64,000 bases of DNA, from assembly GCF_039536325.1 (NCBI RefSeq), contig NZ_BAAAYO010000006.1:1-64000 (forward strand), written 5' to 3'. Under the pieces are notes generated by a model that saw only the letters and a program-made list of their open reading frames with translations, had not been told where the DNA came from and made no database searches. Origin of the DNA: Paenibacillus_AB hodogayensis (GTDB taxonomy: Bacteria > Bacillota > Bacilli > Paenibacillales > NBRC-103111). Of this stretch, positions 1 to 8,808 are shown piece after piece; within the stretch, counting starts at the first letter, position 1; each line of letters begins with the position of its first letter. A program made the translations under genes and the position numbers.

Positions 1-6
1 AACAGT

Positions 7-402
7 TTACCGGGTTGACGGCTCTTTTTCTACCATTTTGTGGTTATTCAACAGGCCTGCAATAATTTCAAAAGCAAAATCACCTTTAAGCGTAGCTTGA
101 ATTACTCTTTCCTGTTCAATCAAATCAATGAGATCACGACTTGCATCCGCATTATAATGTCCTCCGCCATTTGCGTAGCGTTTCTGGTTCATGTATGCGA
201 ACAGATTATTAAACTGCATATGAAATATTGCAAACAACTCTTTAAGCCTTTCATCAGCAATATCATCGTAGAACCCACGGAAGAGTGCCACTTTATCTGA
301 AAGGTGCCTCGAAGCCACTTGGTTCAGTTTTAATTGCAGGTATTTTGTTGGATCAGTAATATAGATCTCCTCCGTAAGTACGTATATGGGAAAAATATCC
401 AC
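7..402 (-). CDS. hypothetical protein, 131 aa
   Basis: I do not recognise a family. The protein is soluble, rich in Asp, Glu and Lys, and has no signal peptide or membrane segment. It reads as mainly helical, with a Gly-Gly-Gly-His stretch near residue 80. The frame starts at a GTG only a few bases from a TATAAT-like hexamer, so either the mRNA is nearly leaderless or translation starts further in: a GGAGGAG lies inside the frame near codon 11 but no ATG follows it at good spacing. It stands alone in AT-rich DNA next to a decayed ORF. Existence is likely, the start is uncertain. Confidence 0.5.
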   Translation of the reverse strand: MDIFPIYVLTEEIYITDPTKYLQLKLNQVASRHLSDKVALFRGFYDDIADERLKELFAIFHMQFNNLFAYMNQKRYANGGGHYNADASRDLIDLIEQERVIQATLKGDFAFEIIAGLLNNHKMVEKEPSTR

Positions 403-1200
403 ATTACTATTATACTAAATACCTACAAATTTTTCACCCCTTATTCGGGCATCTGTGAGAACTCATTCAATCTCTGCTTGGGTGAATGGGTGATCCAAAC
501 AAAATACCCCATGTACGAGAGATGGTTCGCACATGGGGCTATCTGAAGGAGCTGGCACGTTCGAATTTATCAGCTCCACTTAGTATGTATTTTGATCATC
601 CGTTGGATCTTGAAAATCGCCAAGGTCTACCCCCGATCCGAGCAGGTGAGGAGTGCAGAACACCTAGTGCAAATCCGGATTAACATCTTCTTTCAAAAAA
701 GAATCAATCCTCTTTTTGTGATCTGTTCTTCTATGAGGTGTTCTAGTCGGGACATATGAGCGAATAATGATATTTTTGTAGGGTTCTTCTAGACAATTGT
801 CCTTTAGGAAATCCAATGCAAAACTCCTTGTAAAATCAGATTTCGTTCTAATCTGCCTTGCATGTAGTCAAACTGATGATTAAAATGCTACGCATTCCCT
901 GTATGCTTTATAGATAATATATAGTGACCATCTGGACCAGGAACTTTATACTCCCATATTTCAAGGAGACCTTGCACATCGCAAGAGTCCCCTTCAACGT
1001 AGACTTGAGCAGTACTGTCACATCTCATTACGCATCAGCAATATTAGGCACTCCACATGTTTCGAATTCTTATTGTACACGCGTTAGATAGTGATTATTT
1101 TACTACTTACACCCCCGCAGGCAGCGGATTCCAAAATAAGTGGATATTAAATCAATCTTATCGCGTTCAATCAAACGCTAAACGTTATAATTAGCTATAT
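403..1200. other. gene-poor AT-rich stretch with ORF debris
   Basis: About 800 bases separate the first gene from the AraC-type regulator. On the plus strand there is only a 65-codon open frame at 486-683 without a clear ribosome binding site or recognisable family. On the minus strand the debris at 664-1028 looks like a decayed gene and is listed separately. I see no RNA gene or convincing terminator here. Confidence 0.5.
664..1028 (-). pseudogene. decayed ORF of unknown family (two frameshifts)
   Basis: Three protein-like segments follow each other on the minus strand in different frames. The first is 46 codons from an ATG at 1028 to a TAG at 888. The second is a short segment around 880-830 in another frame that begins HFNHQFDYMQGRLERN. 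The third runs from about 860 to a TAG at 664 and contains FALDFLKDNCLEEPYKN. Each has ordinary amino-acid composition and the three are nearly contiguous, as expected of one gene broken by small indels. I cannot name the ancestor. The alternative is chance open frames in AT-rich DNA. Confidence 0.35.
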
Positions 1201-1224
1201 ATGTGTAAAAGGAGTTGTTTCGGC

Positions 1225-2040
1225 ATGATCATCCACACCTACAAACCGCCTGGGTTATTATCGGCATTCGTGGATTATTTTTGGTACATGGAAAGCCAAA
1301 ATACGGCATGTCAAAATGAGCTTTCCTTACCGGACGGCTCCGTCGATCTCATTATTGATTTAACTGCTGATCAAGTCCTCATGGCAACCGCGTCGAACGA
1401 GACATTGCGACTCAACCCTGTATTTGTCTGTGGACCTCATTCTAGACATTTCGTAATCTGCAATTCGCTAGTAACGAGAGTGATTGGAATCCATTTCAAA
1501 CCGGGTGGCGCCTATCCATTTATTGGTTATCCGCTCGATCAATTACATAATGTCATGCTGTCGATGGATGCGATTTGGGGGCATTTGGCCGGAAAACTGC
1601 GTGAGGAACTGCTCGAATTGCCAACTTTCGAACAAATGTTTCATCGTCTTCACGATCGGTTGCTGCAATTGGCGGTCAAGCCACTTGATAGACATCCGGC
1701 GGTTCAATATGCGATTGAGCATGTAAGCAAGAAAAACGCACAGACGGATCACGTTCAACACATTGTTGACCAAATCGGCATCAGTCACAGACGATTTATC
1801 GAACTGTTCCAGAGGGAAACCGGCTATACACCCAAACGTTATAGCCGTATCCGACGATTTCAAGAAGTGCTAAGGGAAAGGAATGAACGACAAAAAATGA
1901 CAGATTGGTCAGCTATCGCATTGGATTGCGGGTATTACGATCAGTCTCATTTTATTAAGGATTTCCGCGCTTTTTCCGGCTTGAGCCCGACTGATTATGT
2001 AACGATTCCCGGTAGACATCACAATCATGTTCACTTATGA
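1225..2040 (+). CDS. AraC family transcriptional regulator
   Basis: The N-terminal half resembles the sensor domain common in this subgroup (DUF6597-like, with a PPGLLSAFVDYFWYME opening and an LPDGSVDLIIDL motif). The C-terminal part, from about residue 160, is an AraC/XylS DNA-binding domain with two helix-turn-helix units; the second contains DCGYYDQSHFIKDFRAFSG, the family signature. The open frame begins at 1201, but AAAAGGAG at 1207-1214 sits 10 bases before the ATG at 1225, so I choose that start (271 aa). It probably controls the VOC protein that follows by 123 bases, or itself. The ligand is unknown. Confidence 0.85.
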   Translation: MIIHTYKPPGLLSAFVDYFWYMESQNTACQNELSLPDGSVDLIIDLTADQVLMATASNETLRLNPVFVCGPHSRHFVICNSLVTRVIGIHFKPGGAYPFIGYPLDQLHNVMLSMDAIWGHLAGKLREELLELPTFEQMFHRLHDRLLQLAVKPLDRHPAVQYAIEHVSKKNAQTDHVQHIVDQIGISHRRFIELFQRETGYTPKRYSRIRRFQEVLRERNERQKMTDWSAIALDCGYYDQSHFIKDFRAFSGLSPTDYVTIPGRHHNHVHL

Positions 2041-2163
2041 CGGATGGGGTCAATTATTTACAATACAACGTGTGATGGTTGTTGTAACATTTATTGATGA
2101 ACAGAGCACAAACCAGCTTATCGCTGAATGCCTTTCACACTTTAACAAGAGGAGGACATTAAG

Positions 2164-2574
2164 ATGGGAAACGAGTGGACCCCTAAAAGCTATTCTTCAG
2201 TTGTTCCCACACTGCGTGCGGAGCACGCCGATCGATTGTTGGATTTTATGCAAGCCGTTTTCGATGCGGAAGTGCTTCACCGCACGACGGATGAAAAGGG
2301 GAAGGTTACCCATGCCGAGGTGCGAATCGGACATGGGATCGTCGAAGTATCGGATGCTAATGAGGCTTGGCCGGCCAATGAAACTTCATTGCATGTTTTT
2401 GTCCGCAACACGGATGAGTGCTACAGGCGAGCCTTGAAAGCGGGAGCGGTTTCTCTGTATGAACCTGCGGACATGCCGTATGGAGAACGAAACGGCGGTA
2501 TTAAAGATGAATTCGGAAACAGTTGGTTTATTGCAACCTTTCAAAGAGGCGAAGGGCGTGGCTATTACGATTAA
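2164..2574 (+). CDS. VOC family protein (PhnB/glyoxalase-like)
   Basis: A 136-aa protein of the vicinal oxygen chelate fold. It opens with a typical VVPTLRAEHADRLLDFMQAV segment, has VEVSDANEAWP in the middle and ends with KDEFGNSWFIAT, the usual last strand of PhnB-like proteins. Members include glyoxalases, dioxygenases and antibiotic-binding proteins; the substrate cannot be read from the sequence. AGAGGAGG lies just upstream of the ATG. It follows the AraC regulator on the same strand, and its end overlaps a YjbR-family remnant. Confidence 0.8.
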   Translation: MGNEWTPKSYSSVVPTLRAEHADRLLDFMQAVFDAEVLHRTTDEKGKVTHAEVRIGHGIVEVSDANEAWPANETSLHVFVRNTDECYRRALKAGAVSLYEPADMPYGERNGGIKDEFGNSWFIATFQRGEGRGYYD

Positions 2575-2784
2575 CGATGTGCGCCAAATCGCGTTCTCCT
2601 TTCCGAAAACGGATGAAGTGGACCATGGGGACAAATTGTTCTTTCGGGTCAACGGGAACGGCTGCATGACATGATCGTCCATACGGAGCGCATTCGGAAG
2701 GACGAATTTCGCTCCGTCCTCGTCCGCGCTTGGCGATTGATTTCTTCGAACCTTCAATTGACCGACTCCACATGCATCGGGTAG
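2559..2784 (+). pseudogene. remnant of a MmcQ/YjbR family protein
   Basis: From a GTG at 2559 one frame reads ITINDVRQIAFSFPKTDEVD and then KLFFRVNGNG, the N-terminal pattern of MmcQ/YjbR proteins, and stops at 2674. The adjoining frame from 2671 reads DEFRSVLVRAWRLIS before a stop at 2784, matching the C-terminal AWRLV pattern of the family. The middle of the domain, normally about 50 residues, is missing and the two ends are in different frames, so this is an internally deleted, frameshifted gene. Family assignment is from recognition of these two motifs. Confidence 0.6.
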
Positions 2785-2830
2785 ATAGCGAAAATAACCG
2801 CATCCGCATCTAGGAGATATCCAGTTTATC

Positions 2831-4384
2831 CTAGCTATGCAAACCTCCCTCCAGACGGGGACGGGGAAGGCAGCAGCCGATCGGGATCTGGACAAGGGTA
2901 GTTCGTCCATGCCTGGACATCCGGTAAAGCTCGTCGCACGCTCCGGCCTGAAAGCCAAGCAGCGGACGCCCGCTCAAGCCGAGAGCGGACGCCGCCAGCA
3001 GCAGGCGCTGCAGGAGCATGCCGGCTTCCATCTGCTGAATACGGTACCCTCTATACCCCAATTGCGGAATCAGGTGATCGTCATCACCCGCGATGTGCAA
3101 ACAGATCGGCACTTGAAACAAATTGACGTTGTGCAGGGTCATCCCCTGCTGCAGCCGGGGCCGATGATCGCCGGCCAGTTCGCGCCGGAGAGCGTGGGCG
3201 GCTGCGTCATAACGATAAGCACCGTCCGGTACGCCTTCGACGTTATAGAAGCATCCGTATAACGCGACACGATGCGGAGGCGCCTCTCTCTCGCCATCCA
3301 AATCGTTGCGATACGCGAAGGAAGCCGCTGCTTCCTGCAGCAGCGCGGCGAGCTGCTCCGCCGTTACACGGCTCAAGACGAATTCGCTTTCGGGCGAATG
3401 CCGGGCTCGGCTGGTCGCCGCCAGATCGAAGTTTAGCCGCTTCACCGGTGGCAAATAGACAGTCTGAAGTCCGCTTTCCGTCCGATGGACGGGCTCGAAG
3501 CGGCGAAACGGCGACAGCGTATCGAGCTTCGCCGCTTCGTTCATCTGGGTCAGCTGCGGAATCTTCTTAACGGATCTCGAACGCACGTAATAATCATGCT
3601 GAACGGCCGGAAGCTCACGGCACAGCTCATCGGCTGCGACTTGCATCGGCGTACCGCCGGCATCGTCGATCCTTGCGATGTCGCGCTTTACCGAAAGAGG
3701 TATGACCGCATAAACGTTCTCCTCCGAGCCGGATAGCCCGAGCAGATGGCCCACGGCTCGGTCCAGAAACCGGAAATGCACGCTGGATGCATAACCGAAC
3801 CGTTTCGCCGCTTCTTGAAGCTGCCCTAGCAGTACGCCCGAATCAAGCCCTTGCAGACGATAGGCAAAGGTGTTGTATTTGAAAGCATTTTTCCAAGTCA
3901 TTGTCGATACAAACACAACGCCGAAGCATGAGGATAGATCACAGCGGCTGCCAAGAGCCCGGGCCAAATACGAATCGTAATCGCCTTCGCGCAGCTGCAC
4001 CAGACGGTGATGCGCTGCATCGTAATGGTAGAGTCCATGAACGCCTGCTTCTTTGCGGAGGTATACGTACAATTCGTTCGGGTACAGCCCTCCGCCGGAA
4101 GGGACGAATCTGCGGTACGTTCGCAACGGTGCCGCTGTCGAATCGCTTACTTGCGTCAGCCCGTAGACGTACCAGAGAAAATGGCCGATGTCTTTCAGGC
4201 TCGGTTCAACAGGCGTTGTCCGCTCTTCCAACGTCATCGGGATATCCGAGGACAGCGGAAGAGTCGGCAAGCCGCGATACAGCTTATAGGCAAGCGGCGC
4301 ATCGTCCCAATCGACCTCCCAGCCGGGCAGCCCGCTCGTATTGCCGTCGGCATGAAGCTGGCTAAGAAACGCTTCCAGACTCAT
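2831..4384 (-). CDS. SagB-type dehydrogenase, duplicated nitroreductase domain
   Basis: A 517-aa flavin-dependent azoline dehydrogenase of the SagB/nitroreductase group, which oxidises thiazoline/oxazoline rings to thiazole/oxazole in TOMM biosynthesis. Single-domain SagB proteins are about half this length. The first copy carries RFVPSGGGLYPNELYVY and K169-Y170 in WKNAFKYNTFAYR, the Lys-Tyr pair associated with catalysis. The second copy (from about residue 310) has LGYRGYR at the matching place and lacks the Lys, so it is probably structural. GGGAGGGGG precedes the ATG. It is the last gene of the TOMM set, 62 bases after the YcaO gene. Confidence 0.85.
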   Translation of the reverse strand: MSLEAFLSQLHADGNTSGLPGWEVDWDDAPLAYKLYRGLPTLPLSSDIPMTLEERTTPVEPSLKDIGHFLWYVYGLTQVSDSTAAPLRTYRRFVPSGGGLYPNELYVYLRKEAGVHGLYHYDAAHHRLVQLREGDYDSYLARALGSRCDLSSCFGVVFVSTMTWKNAFKYNTFAYRLQGLDSGVLLGQLQEAAKRFGYASSVHFRFLDRAVGHLLGLSGSEENVYAVIPLSVKRDIARIDDAGGTPMQVAADELCRELPAVQHDYYVRSRSVKKIPQLTQMNEAAKLDTLSPFRRFEPVHRTESGLQTVYLPPVKRLNFDLAATSRARHSPESEFVLSRVTAEQLAALLQEAAASFAYRNDLDGEREAPPHRVALYGCFYNVEGVPDGAYRYDAAAHALRRELAGDHRPRLQQGMTLHNVNLFQVPICLHIAGDDDHLIPQLGYRGYRIQQMEAGMLLQRLLLAASALGLSGRPLLGFQAGACDELYRMSRHGRTTLVQIPIGCCLPRPRLEGGLHS

Positions 4385-4446
4385 CCTGCTTCCCCCTCCC
4401 TGTAGTGATACCGCGGTTTGGCATTAGCCGACATGGGCCCGCTCAT

Positions 4447-6390
4447 TTAAGGGAACGGATGCGGATGAGCATTGAGCTCCTCCGGACGCAAAGGCCGATC
4501 CGTGTACCCGAGTTCGCTCGGCACTCGAAGCGCCCTCTCCAGCCCCGCCAACCGGGTAAACGGGTAGCCGAACGTCATCGGAAGCATGCCGGGTATCAAC
4601 ACTTTTACGCAGTGCAGCCCGTTACGCCTCAACTCCGGTGTCGACTGGTCAACCACGATTACGTCCAAATGCAGCCGGAGAAACTTATCGATCATCGCCT
4701 TCAGGTCTTCGGTCAAATCCTGGTTCTTTGCAGCGGGTCCAAATTCTTGTGCGAACGTTCGCATCGGCCGGTTTTCCTCCAGCAAAAAGCTCAGCCGCGG
4801 CTCCGCCTCCGGCAGGGCGTACAGCATGGAATGGTCCTCCATGCCCCCAACCAGCGAAGGATTGTGGAGCATCCGCACATAGTCCTCCCGGTTCTCCTCG
4901 AATTTGTGGTCTAGTGTGAGCATCATCCCCGACAGCTCGTGAACTGCCCCTTTCGCTGCCCGTACCGGGTCCGGGTGCGCTCCGGCTGCGCAGATAAGAT
5001 TCAATCCATTAGCCTTTCTATTTTTCCCCACCGCCCAAATGCTAGGAATCCCATTTTCCATCGTCGCGTTAAACAAGAACACGTCAAAACCGGCAACGGC
5101 CCGCAACCGGTCCGCCATAAGCTGCAGGTCGCGGTCTCCGGAGGATTGTAGGTCTACTCGGGGAAGCGGCAGCTGCGCGTACCATGTCAGCAAGAACGAA
5201 TCGCGCTCCACGACCTCCAGCATCCCGTATAGGATCGCTTCCTCCAAGCTTCCGCCCAAGGCGCAGCCGTTGGATGTCTCGTACACGAAGCCTTGACGGC
5301 ATGGAGAGCTGTAATATGCAAGCCACTGCGGCACCAAAATCGGGCGTTCTTGCGCAAACGAGTACCCCCAGACCCAATCGGTCTCGGCATCGGGATCGAA
5401 CGGTCTAAAAGGAAATCCAGGCAGCTCGTACTGCTCCTTCGCATATAGCCCGACCGTCACGGGATCGAGCGCCTCCCCCGCCAGTTGCCGATAGCTGCCG
5501 CGAACAACCGGCTGCTTGCCGCGCGGCGCCATGCCGCAATAACGCTCCAAGCCCTCCAGAATAGCCGACAGCTCGCTATCGGCATAGCTATTCGTCCGGC
5601 CTGCCGTCACCTCGTCCTGCTCTAACATCGGAAGATTTACGGTCGCATCGGCCAAGGGCGAAACCAGATCCAGCATTTTTCCGTTCAGAAATCCGATCTT
5701 GTAATCGAGATAGTCCCTGGTCAGAAATGCTTTCAGCTCTTGAAGCGATCGGCTGCGGTAGATGTTTTCTCCGACTTTCGGAGACGGCTTCAGCGAGATC
5801 CGGGCCGCATCCCGCGAATCTTCAGGCAGACGTCCGCATACGGGACACAACGGGTCCGGCAGGAAGAAATGGCTGGAGCTATTCAACGTCTTGAGATTGA
5901 CCAAAACCACGCGCTCTTCCGTTCGGGAACGGATACCCCGCAGCACGTTCCGCGATTCCGTCGCAAGCAGATGCGCCATCTGCAGGAGTCCCGTGCGAGA
6001 TGCCCATGCATCAGACTGGATTCCCCCGCTCTCCGTCAACCGCTGCTGCAGTCCCCACATTTCCCTTCGGTCGCGCCCCGCTATAAGCCGCCGGGTATCG
6101 GCGCACCTGGAGCATCCAGACTGGCCAGGCCTGACGAGCGGCCCGATAACGCCTTCGCCGATAGCGACGAAACCGCGAAGCCACGGAATGCCGGCCGCCT
6201 GCAGCTCCTCTTCCACCTCGCGGTGAACGGCTGGATGCCAGGCATCGTTCAGCACAAGGGCAAATTCCGCATCTTCCGGCAAGCCCTCCCCGATATGGGC
6301 CAAACGAACGATTCGGCACTCGGAGATCAGCTCCCCGCACACCAGCTCCGCCAGCACTCCTTCTCCGACAACGGCTACGACCGCACTCAT
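4447..6390 (-). CDS. YcaO-domain TOMM cyclodehydratase (fused C/D type)
   Basis: A 647-aa protein. YcaO enzymes use ATP to activate the peptide amide so that Cys, Ser or Thr side chains cyclise to azolines. The N-terminal part resembles the E1/ThiF-like partner region and contains CSRC (near residue 95) and CPVCG (near 182), likely one zinc site. The YcaO part shows SAILEGLERY and EEAILYGMLEVVERDSF, the two Glu-rich ATP/Mg motifs, and ends in HPHPFP, the C-terminal Pro-rich tail typical of YcaO enzymes. Its start overlaps the stop of the preceding gene by 4 bases (ATGA), indicating translational coupling. Confidence 0.9.
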   Translation of the reverse strand: MSAVVAVVGEGVLAELVCGELISECRIVRLAHIGEGLPEDAEFALVLNDAWHPAVHREVEEELQAAGIPWLRGFVAIGEGVIGPLVRPGQSGCSRCADTRRLIAGRDRREMWGLQQRLTESGGIQSDAWASRTGLLQMAHLLATESRNVLRGIRSRTEERVVLVNLKTLNSSSHFFLPDPLCPVCGRLPEDSRDAARISLKPSPKVGENIYRSRSLQELKAFLTRDYLDYKIGFLNGKMLDLVSPLADATVNLPMLEQDEVTAGRTNSYADSELSAILEGLERYCGMAPRGKQPVVRGSYRQLAGEALDPVTVGLYAKEQYELPGFPFRPFDPDAETDWVWGYSFAQERPILVPQWLAYYSSPCRQGFVYETSNGCALGGSLEEAILYGMLEVVERDSFLLTWYAQLPLPRVDLQSSGDRDLQLMADRLRAVAGFDVFLFNATMENGIPSIWAVGKNRKANGLNLICAAGAHPDPVRAAKGAVHELSGMMLTLDHKFEENREDYVRMLHNPSLVGGMEDHSMLYALPEAEPRLSFLLEENRPMRTFAQEFGPAAKNQDLTEDLKAMIDKFLRLHLDVIVVDQSTPELRRNGLHCVKVLIPGMLPMTFGYPFTRLAGLERALRVPSELGYTDRPLRPEELNAHPHPFP

Positions 6391-8315
6391 CCGGCTTCCC
6401 CCTCTCCCAGCAGCACGCCGAAGACAGCTGCAGGACCGTCACGCAAAAACGGCTCCACCGCCAAATCTATTAAGAAAAATTCCCGGCCGTTTCTTTTCAG
6501 CTCCCGCATCGCGTCCCTGACCCGATCCGGCTTCGCCTCCGACTCCTCGGCCGGGACGGAAAGCTCCAGCTGGGCGCCCGAATCAAGCAGCGCGGCACTC
6601 GCCTCCACGGCCTGCGGCACGCGGCATGCGGATCCGTTTTGCGCCTTCATCAGCGACGCTTGCAAAGCCCTGCGCAGCGCCGTTGTCACGGTCAAGCCGG
6701 TGCCAGCGAACCATCCATCCTCCGTGCCTGCCCATACGACGGGAAATCCGCACACCTCTTCTCCAAGCCCGATCGTCGGTGTGCCCCGCAACGTGGTCAG
6801 CGCCTGTAAATAAAACCGGCATGGCTCGTCGTCAATCTGGCCGAGCCGAACCCGAACGACAGACGGCTTCCGGTCTGTCAGCCGCGCCTCCAAATGCTTC
6901 GTCAAGCAAGCCTGCAGTCCGCGAGTCGCGCCTTCTGCGGCCGTCTCCCCGATACCGACCCCGATCAGCTGCTCGGTATTGACGAGAAGCCCCGCAAGAC
7001 GCGACACATACGCCTCAAGACCGGCCAGCCCCGCTTCACGCCGTGCCTCCCCATGCGTTAATCCCGAACAAACGATGTCCGGCAGCAGCCCGGCTGGTCC
7101 TTCCGACAGCGGATCGACTGCCTGAACCCGGCACTGTGACAAGGGCAGCTGGCCAAGTTCCCCCTCCTCCCAGCTATGGAAAATTCCCGTGCGGTCCGAA
7201 GTCAACTTGCTGAAGTACGCAAACAGACCGTTCACTGCGCCGCTTTTCGGCCCTTCCTCGAGCCGCAGCTCCACGTCATCCACCCAGTTAGCTGCGGCGT
7301 TGAATGTTCCAGTAGCAAACGGATGCGGCAGTAAGGGGTGCCAGCCTCCTTCCAATGTTTCCAAATCAAGCAGATACAGCGAGTTTCTCAGCTCCGGCTC
7401 GGCGGTGCCCGTTACATTCTTGAACAGTTCGAACACAATCACATTCGCGAGCAGCGCCCCCGCGGTTGAGGAGAAAGCAAACCTCTCCTGATCTTTGAAC
7501 ACTTCGGACTCGTGGATGCGCCGCCATGCAGATTCCCAACAGACCGTACTCTCCGGCTGCACGAACGGGCCCGCGAGGCCGGCCTGATGCGTACGCACGG
7601 CGGGAAGCAGCGTTTTGTGTTCCGCTTGGCATGCCTGATGAAGAAGCCGCAGCTCCTCGCAATCGCCCTGCTCGGAAACATAAAGGACCGTTTGGAACGG
7701 CCGCACGGCTTCCCTCCAACCATCGATACCCTTGTTCGGCAGTACAGCTTCCCCGATCTCCACTTCGGGGTCCGTCAGGCGAGCGTGCTCCGCCAAAGCC
7801 GAAAGCCGATACCGATCCGTCGGCAGCGGATCCGTAATCAGCATGCGGAACCGGGGCAGACCCGATTCAAGCAGCGACGACACAAGCGCGGAAAAGATCT
7901 GGCCAGAGCCGACCGCGAGCACCTCGGCCTGCCGGTAATGCTGAAACCGGTAAGCGCCGGAATCGCCGAAGCTGTCTAGAAAAGCGATTTGCCCTGCATA
8001 CCTGCGGACCGTTTGCTCCGAAAGAGCGTGCGGGCGATCCTGGCTCACATCCCGCACAAAGCCTTTTTCCCTAAGCGCTTCCGCGATTTCGTACACCCGG
8101 TCCCGGTACGGGCTGGATAGCCCGTCCGTCAATTCCGCCAGTGTATGCTCTCCGTTGAACATGGGGACGAGCTTTTCCAGCCAGCGGTCAATCATCTCGC
8201 CTTTCATGTGGAACGTGCCGACATTGTTTCGGAAATAGACGCCGTCATTCTGAACCGGCAAAAAAAAGGTATCCGCCTTTACCTGAAGGCGCGCAGACGG
8301 GGTCAACTTTGACAT
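6387..8315 (-). CDS. thiazole-containing bacteriocin maturation protein (ThiF-like)
   Basis: A 642-aa protein of the type found in heterocycloanthracin loci of Bacillus-group bacteria. In TOMM systems the ThiF/E1-like partner binds the precursor leader and hands it to the YcaO enzyme. A winged-helix-like N-terminal region (KLVPMFNGEHTLAELTDGL) resembles a leader-recognition domain, followed by a Rossmann-like segment near residue 120-200 (VLAVGSGQIFSALVSSLLES). No Cys tetrad is obvious. I start at the ATG at 8315 because TAGGAGGG lies 5 bases upstream; an earlier ATG at 8354 lacks a site. It is first in the enzyme operon. Confidence 0.8.
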   Translation of the reverse strand: MSKLTPSARLQVKADTFFLPVQNDGVYFRNNVGTFHMKGEMIDRWLEKLVPMFNGEHTLAELTDGLSSPYRDRVYEIAEALREKGFVRDVSQDRPHALSEQTVRRYAGQIAFLDSFGDSGAYRFQHYRQAEVLAVGSGQIFSALVSSLLESGLPRFRMLITDPLPTDRYRLSALAEHARLTDPEVEIGEAVLPNKGIDGWREAVRPFQTVLYVSEQGDCEELRLLHQACQAEHKTLLPAVRTHQAGLAGPFVQPESTVCWESAWRRIHESEVFKDQERFAFSSTAGALLANVIVFELFKNVTGTAEPELRNSLYLLDLETLEGGWHPLLPHPFATGTFNAAANWVDDVELRLEEGPKSGAVNGLFAYFSKLTSDRTGIFHSWEEGELGQLPLSQCRVQAVDPLSEGPAGLLPDIVCSGLTHGEARREAGLAGLEAYVSRLAGLLVNTEQLIGVGIGETAAEGATRGLQACLTKHLEARLTDRKPSVVRVRLGQIDDEPCRFYLQALTTLRGTPTIGLGEEVCGFPVVWAGTEDGWFAGTGLTVTTALRRALQASLMKAQNGSACRVPQAVEASAALLDSGAQLELSVPAEESEAKPDRVRDAMRELKRNGREFFLIDLAVEPFLRDGPAAVFGVLLGEGEAG

Positions 8316-8420
8316 CTCAGCCCTCCTAGCCAAACGCTGTACTCCAATTTGCAATCGTCGTTCTACATCATATGTACTTCTATATGTCCATCATGTCAGA
8401 CATCTCCTAGGGAATAGAAA

Positions 8421-8452
8421 ATCGCCCCTGCACAGTGCCGTGCAGGGGCGAT
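8421..8452 (-). terminator. terminator/attenuator between precursor and enzyme genes
   Basis: A perfect 13-bp stem (ATCGCCCCTGCAC with its complement) with a 6-base loop, followed on the minus strand by TTTTC. It lies between the precursor stop and the first enzyme gene. Partial read-through would give much more precursor than enzyme from one promoter, a common arrangement in peptide natural-product loci. No separate enzyme promoter was evident. Confidence 0.85.
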
Positions 8453-8487
8453 CGGTTTACTGCAATCCGAAAGAGAAGACGAAGGCG

Positions 8488-8808
8488 TCAGCGGCAGCGG
8501 TGGCCGCCACCGCATTGATGGCAGAAGCCCCCGCCCCCGCAATTATGACAGCGAACGCCGCCGCAGAAGCCGCCGCAAAACCCGCCACAAGTTCCGGCGC
8601 AAAACCCGCCGCAAAATCCGGAGCAAAATCCGACACAAGATCCGGCGCAAAATCCGACGCAAAGACGCGACGGGTCCACCGGCACTTGGCCGTTCGGATA
8701 CTGGCCAGCAAAATATTGAGCCTGCTGCTGCTGCTCCCAAGGCGTCATTTCAGTTGCTTGGAACTGCGAAACATCCAACTGCTGAAGCTCATTTTGAAAA
8801 TTGGTCAT
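8488..8808 (-). CDS. heterocycloanthracin-like TOMM precursor peptide
   Basis: A 106-aa precursor. The leader (residues 1-49) has no Cys and contains NELQQLDVSQF and a Gln run, plausible recognition elements. The core (50-106) has 14 Cys and many Gly: nine CxGx tetrapeptides in a row (CVGF, CAGS, CVGF, CSGF, CGGF, CAGT, CGGF, CGGF, CGGV) and then a looser tail of Cys-Gly-His-Asn. The regular Cys spacing fits serial thiazole formation. CTGGAGG 8-10 bases before the ATG at 8808 decides the start over one 12 codons upstream. The adjacent YcaO, ThiF-like and SagB genes support the call. The mature product is unknown. Confidence 0.85.
   Translation of the reverse strand: MTNFQNELQQLDVSQFQATEMTPWEQQQQAQYFAGQYPNGQVPVDPSRLCVGFCAGSCVGFCSGFCGGFCAGTCGGFCGGFCGGVRCHNCGGGGFCHQCGGGHRCR
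8554..8661 (-). repeat. 12-bp coding tandem repeat of the TOMM core
   Basis: Nine imperfect 12-base units encode the CxGx tetrapeptides of the precursor core. The unit is degenerate at the second codon. Such arrays can gain or lose units by slippage without shifting the frame, so core length may vary among strains. Confidence 0.75.

Noticed and set aside
5740..6813. A 357-codon open frame on the plus strand
   Set aside because: It lies opposite two strongly supported biosynthetic genes, has Ser/Pro/Arg-rich low-complexity composition and no ribosome binding site; it is a high-GC mirror frame.
8540..8680. Regularly spaced short repeats considered as a CRISPR array
   Set aside because: Repeat unit is 12 bases, spacers are absent, and the units are codons of the Cys/Gly core of the TOMM precursor.
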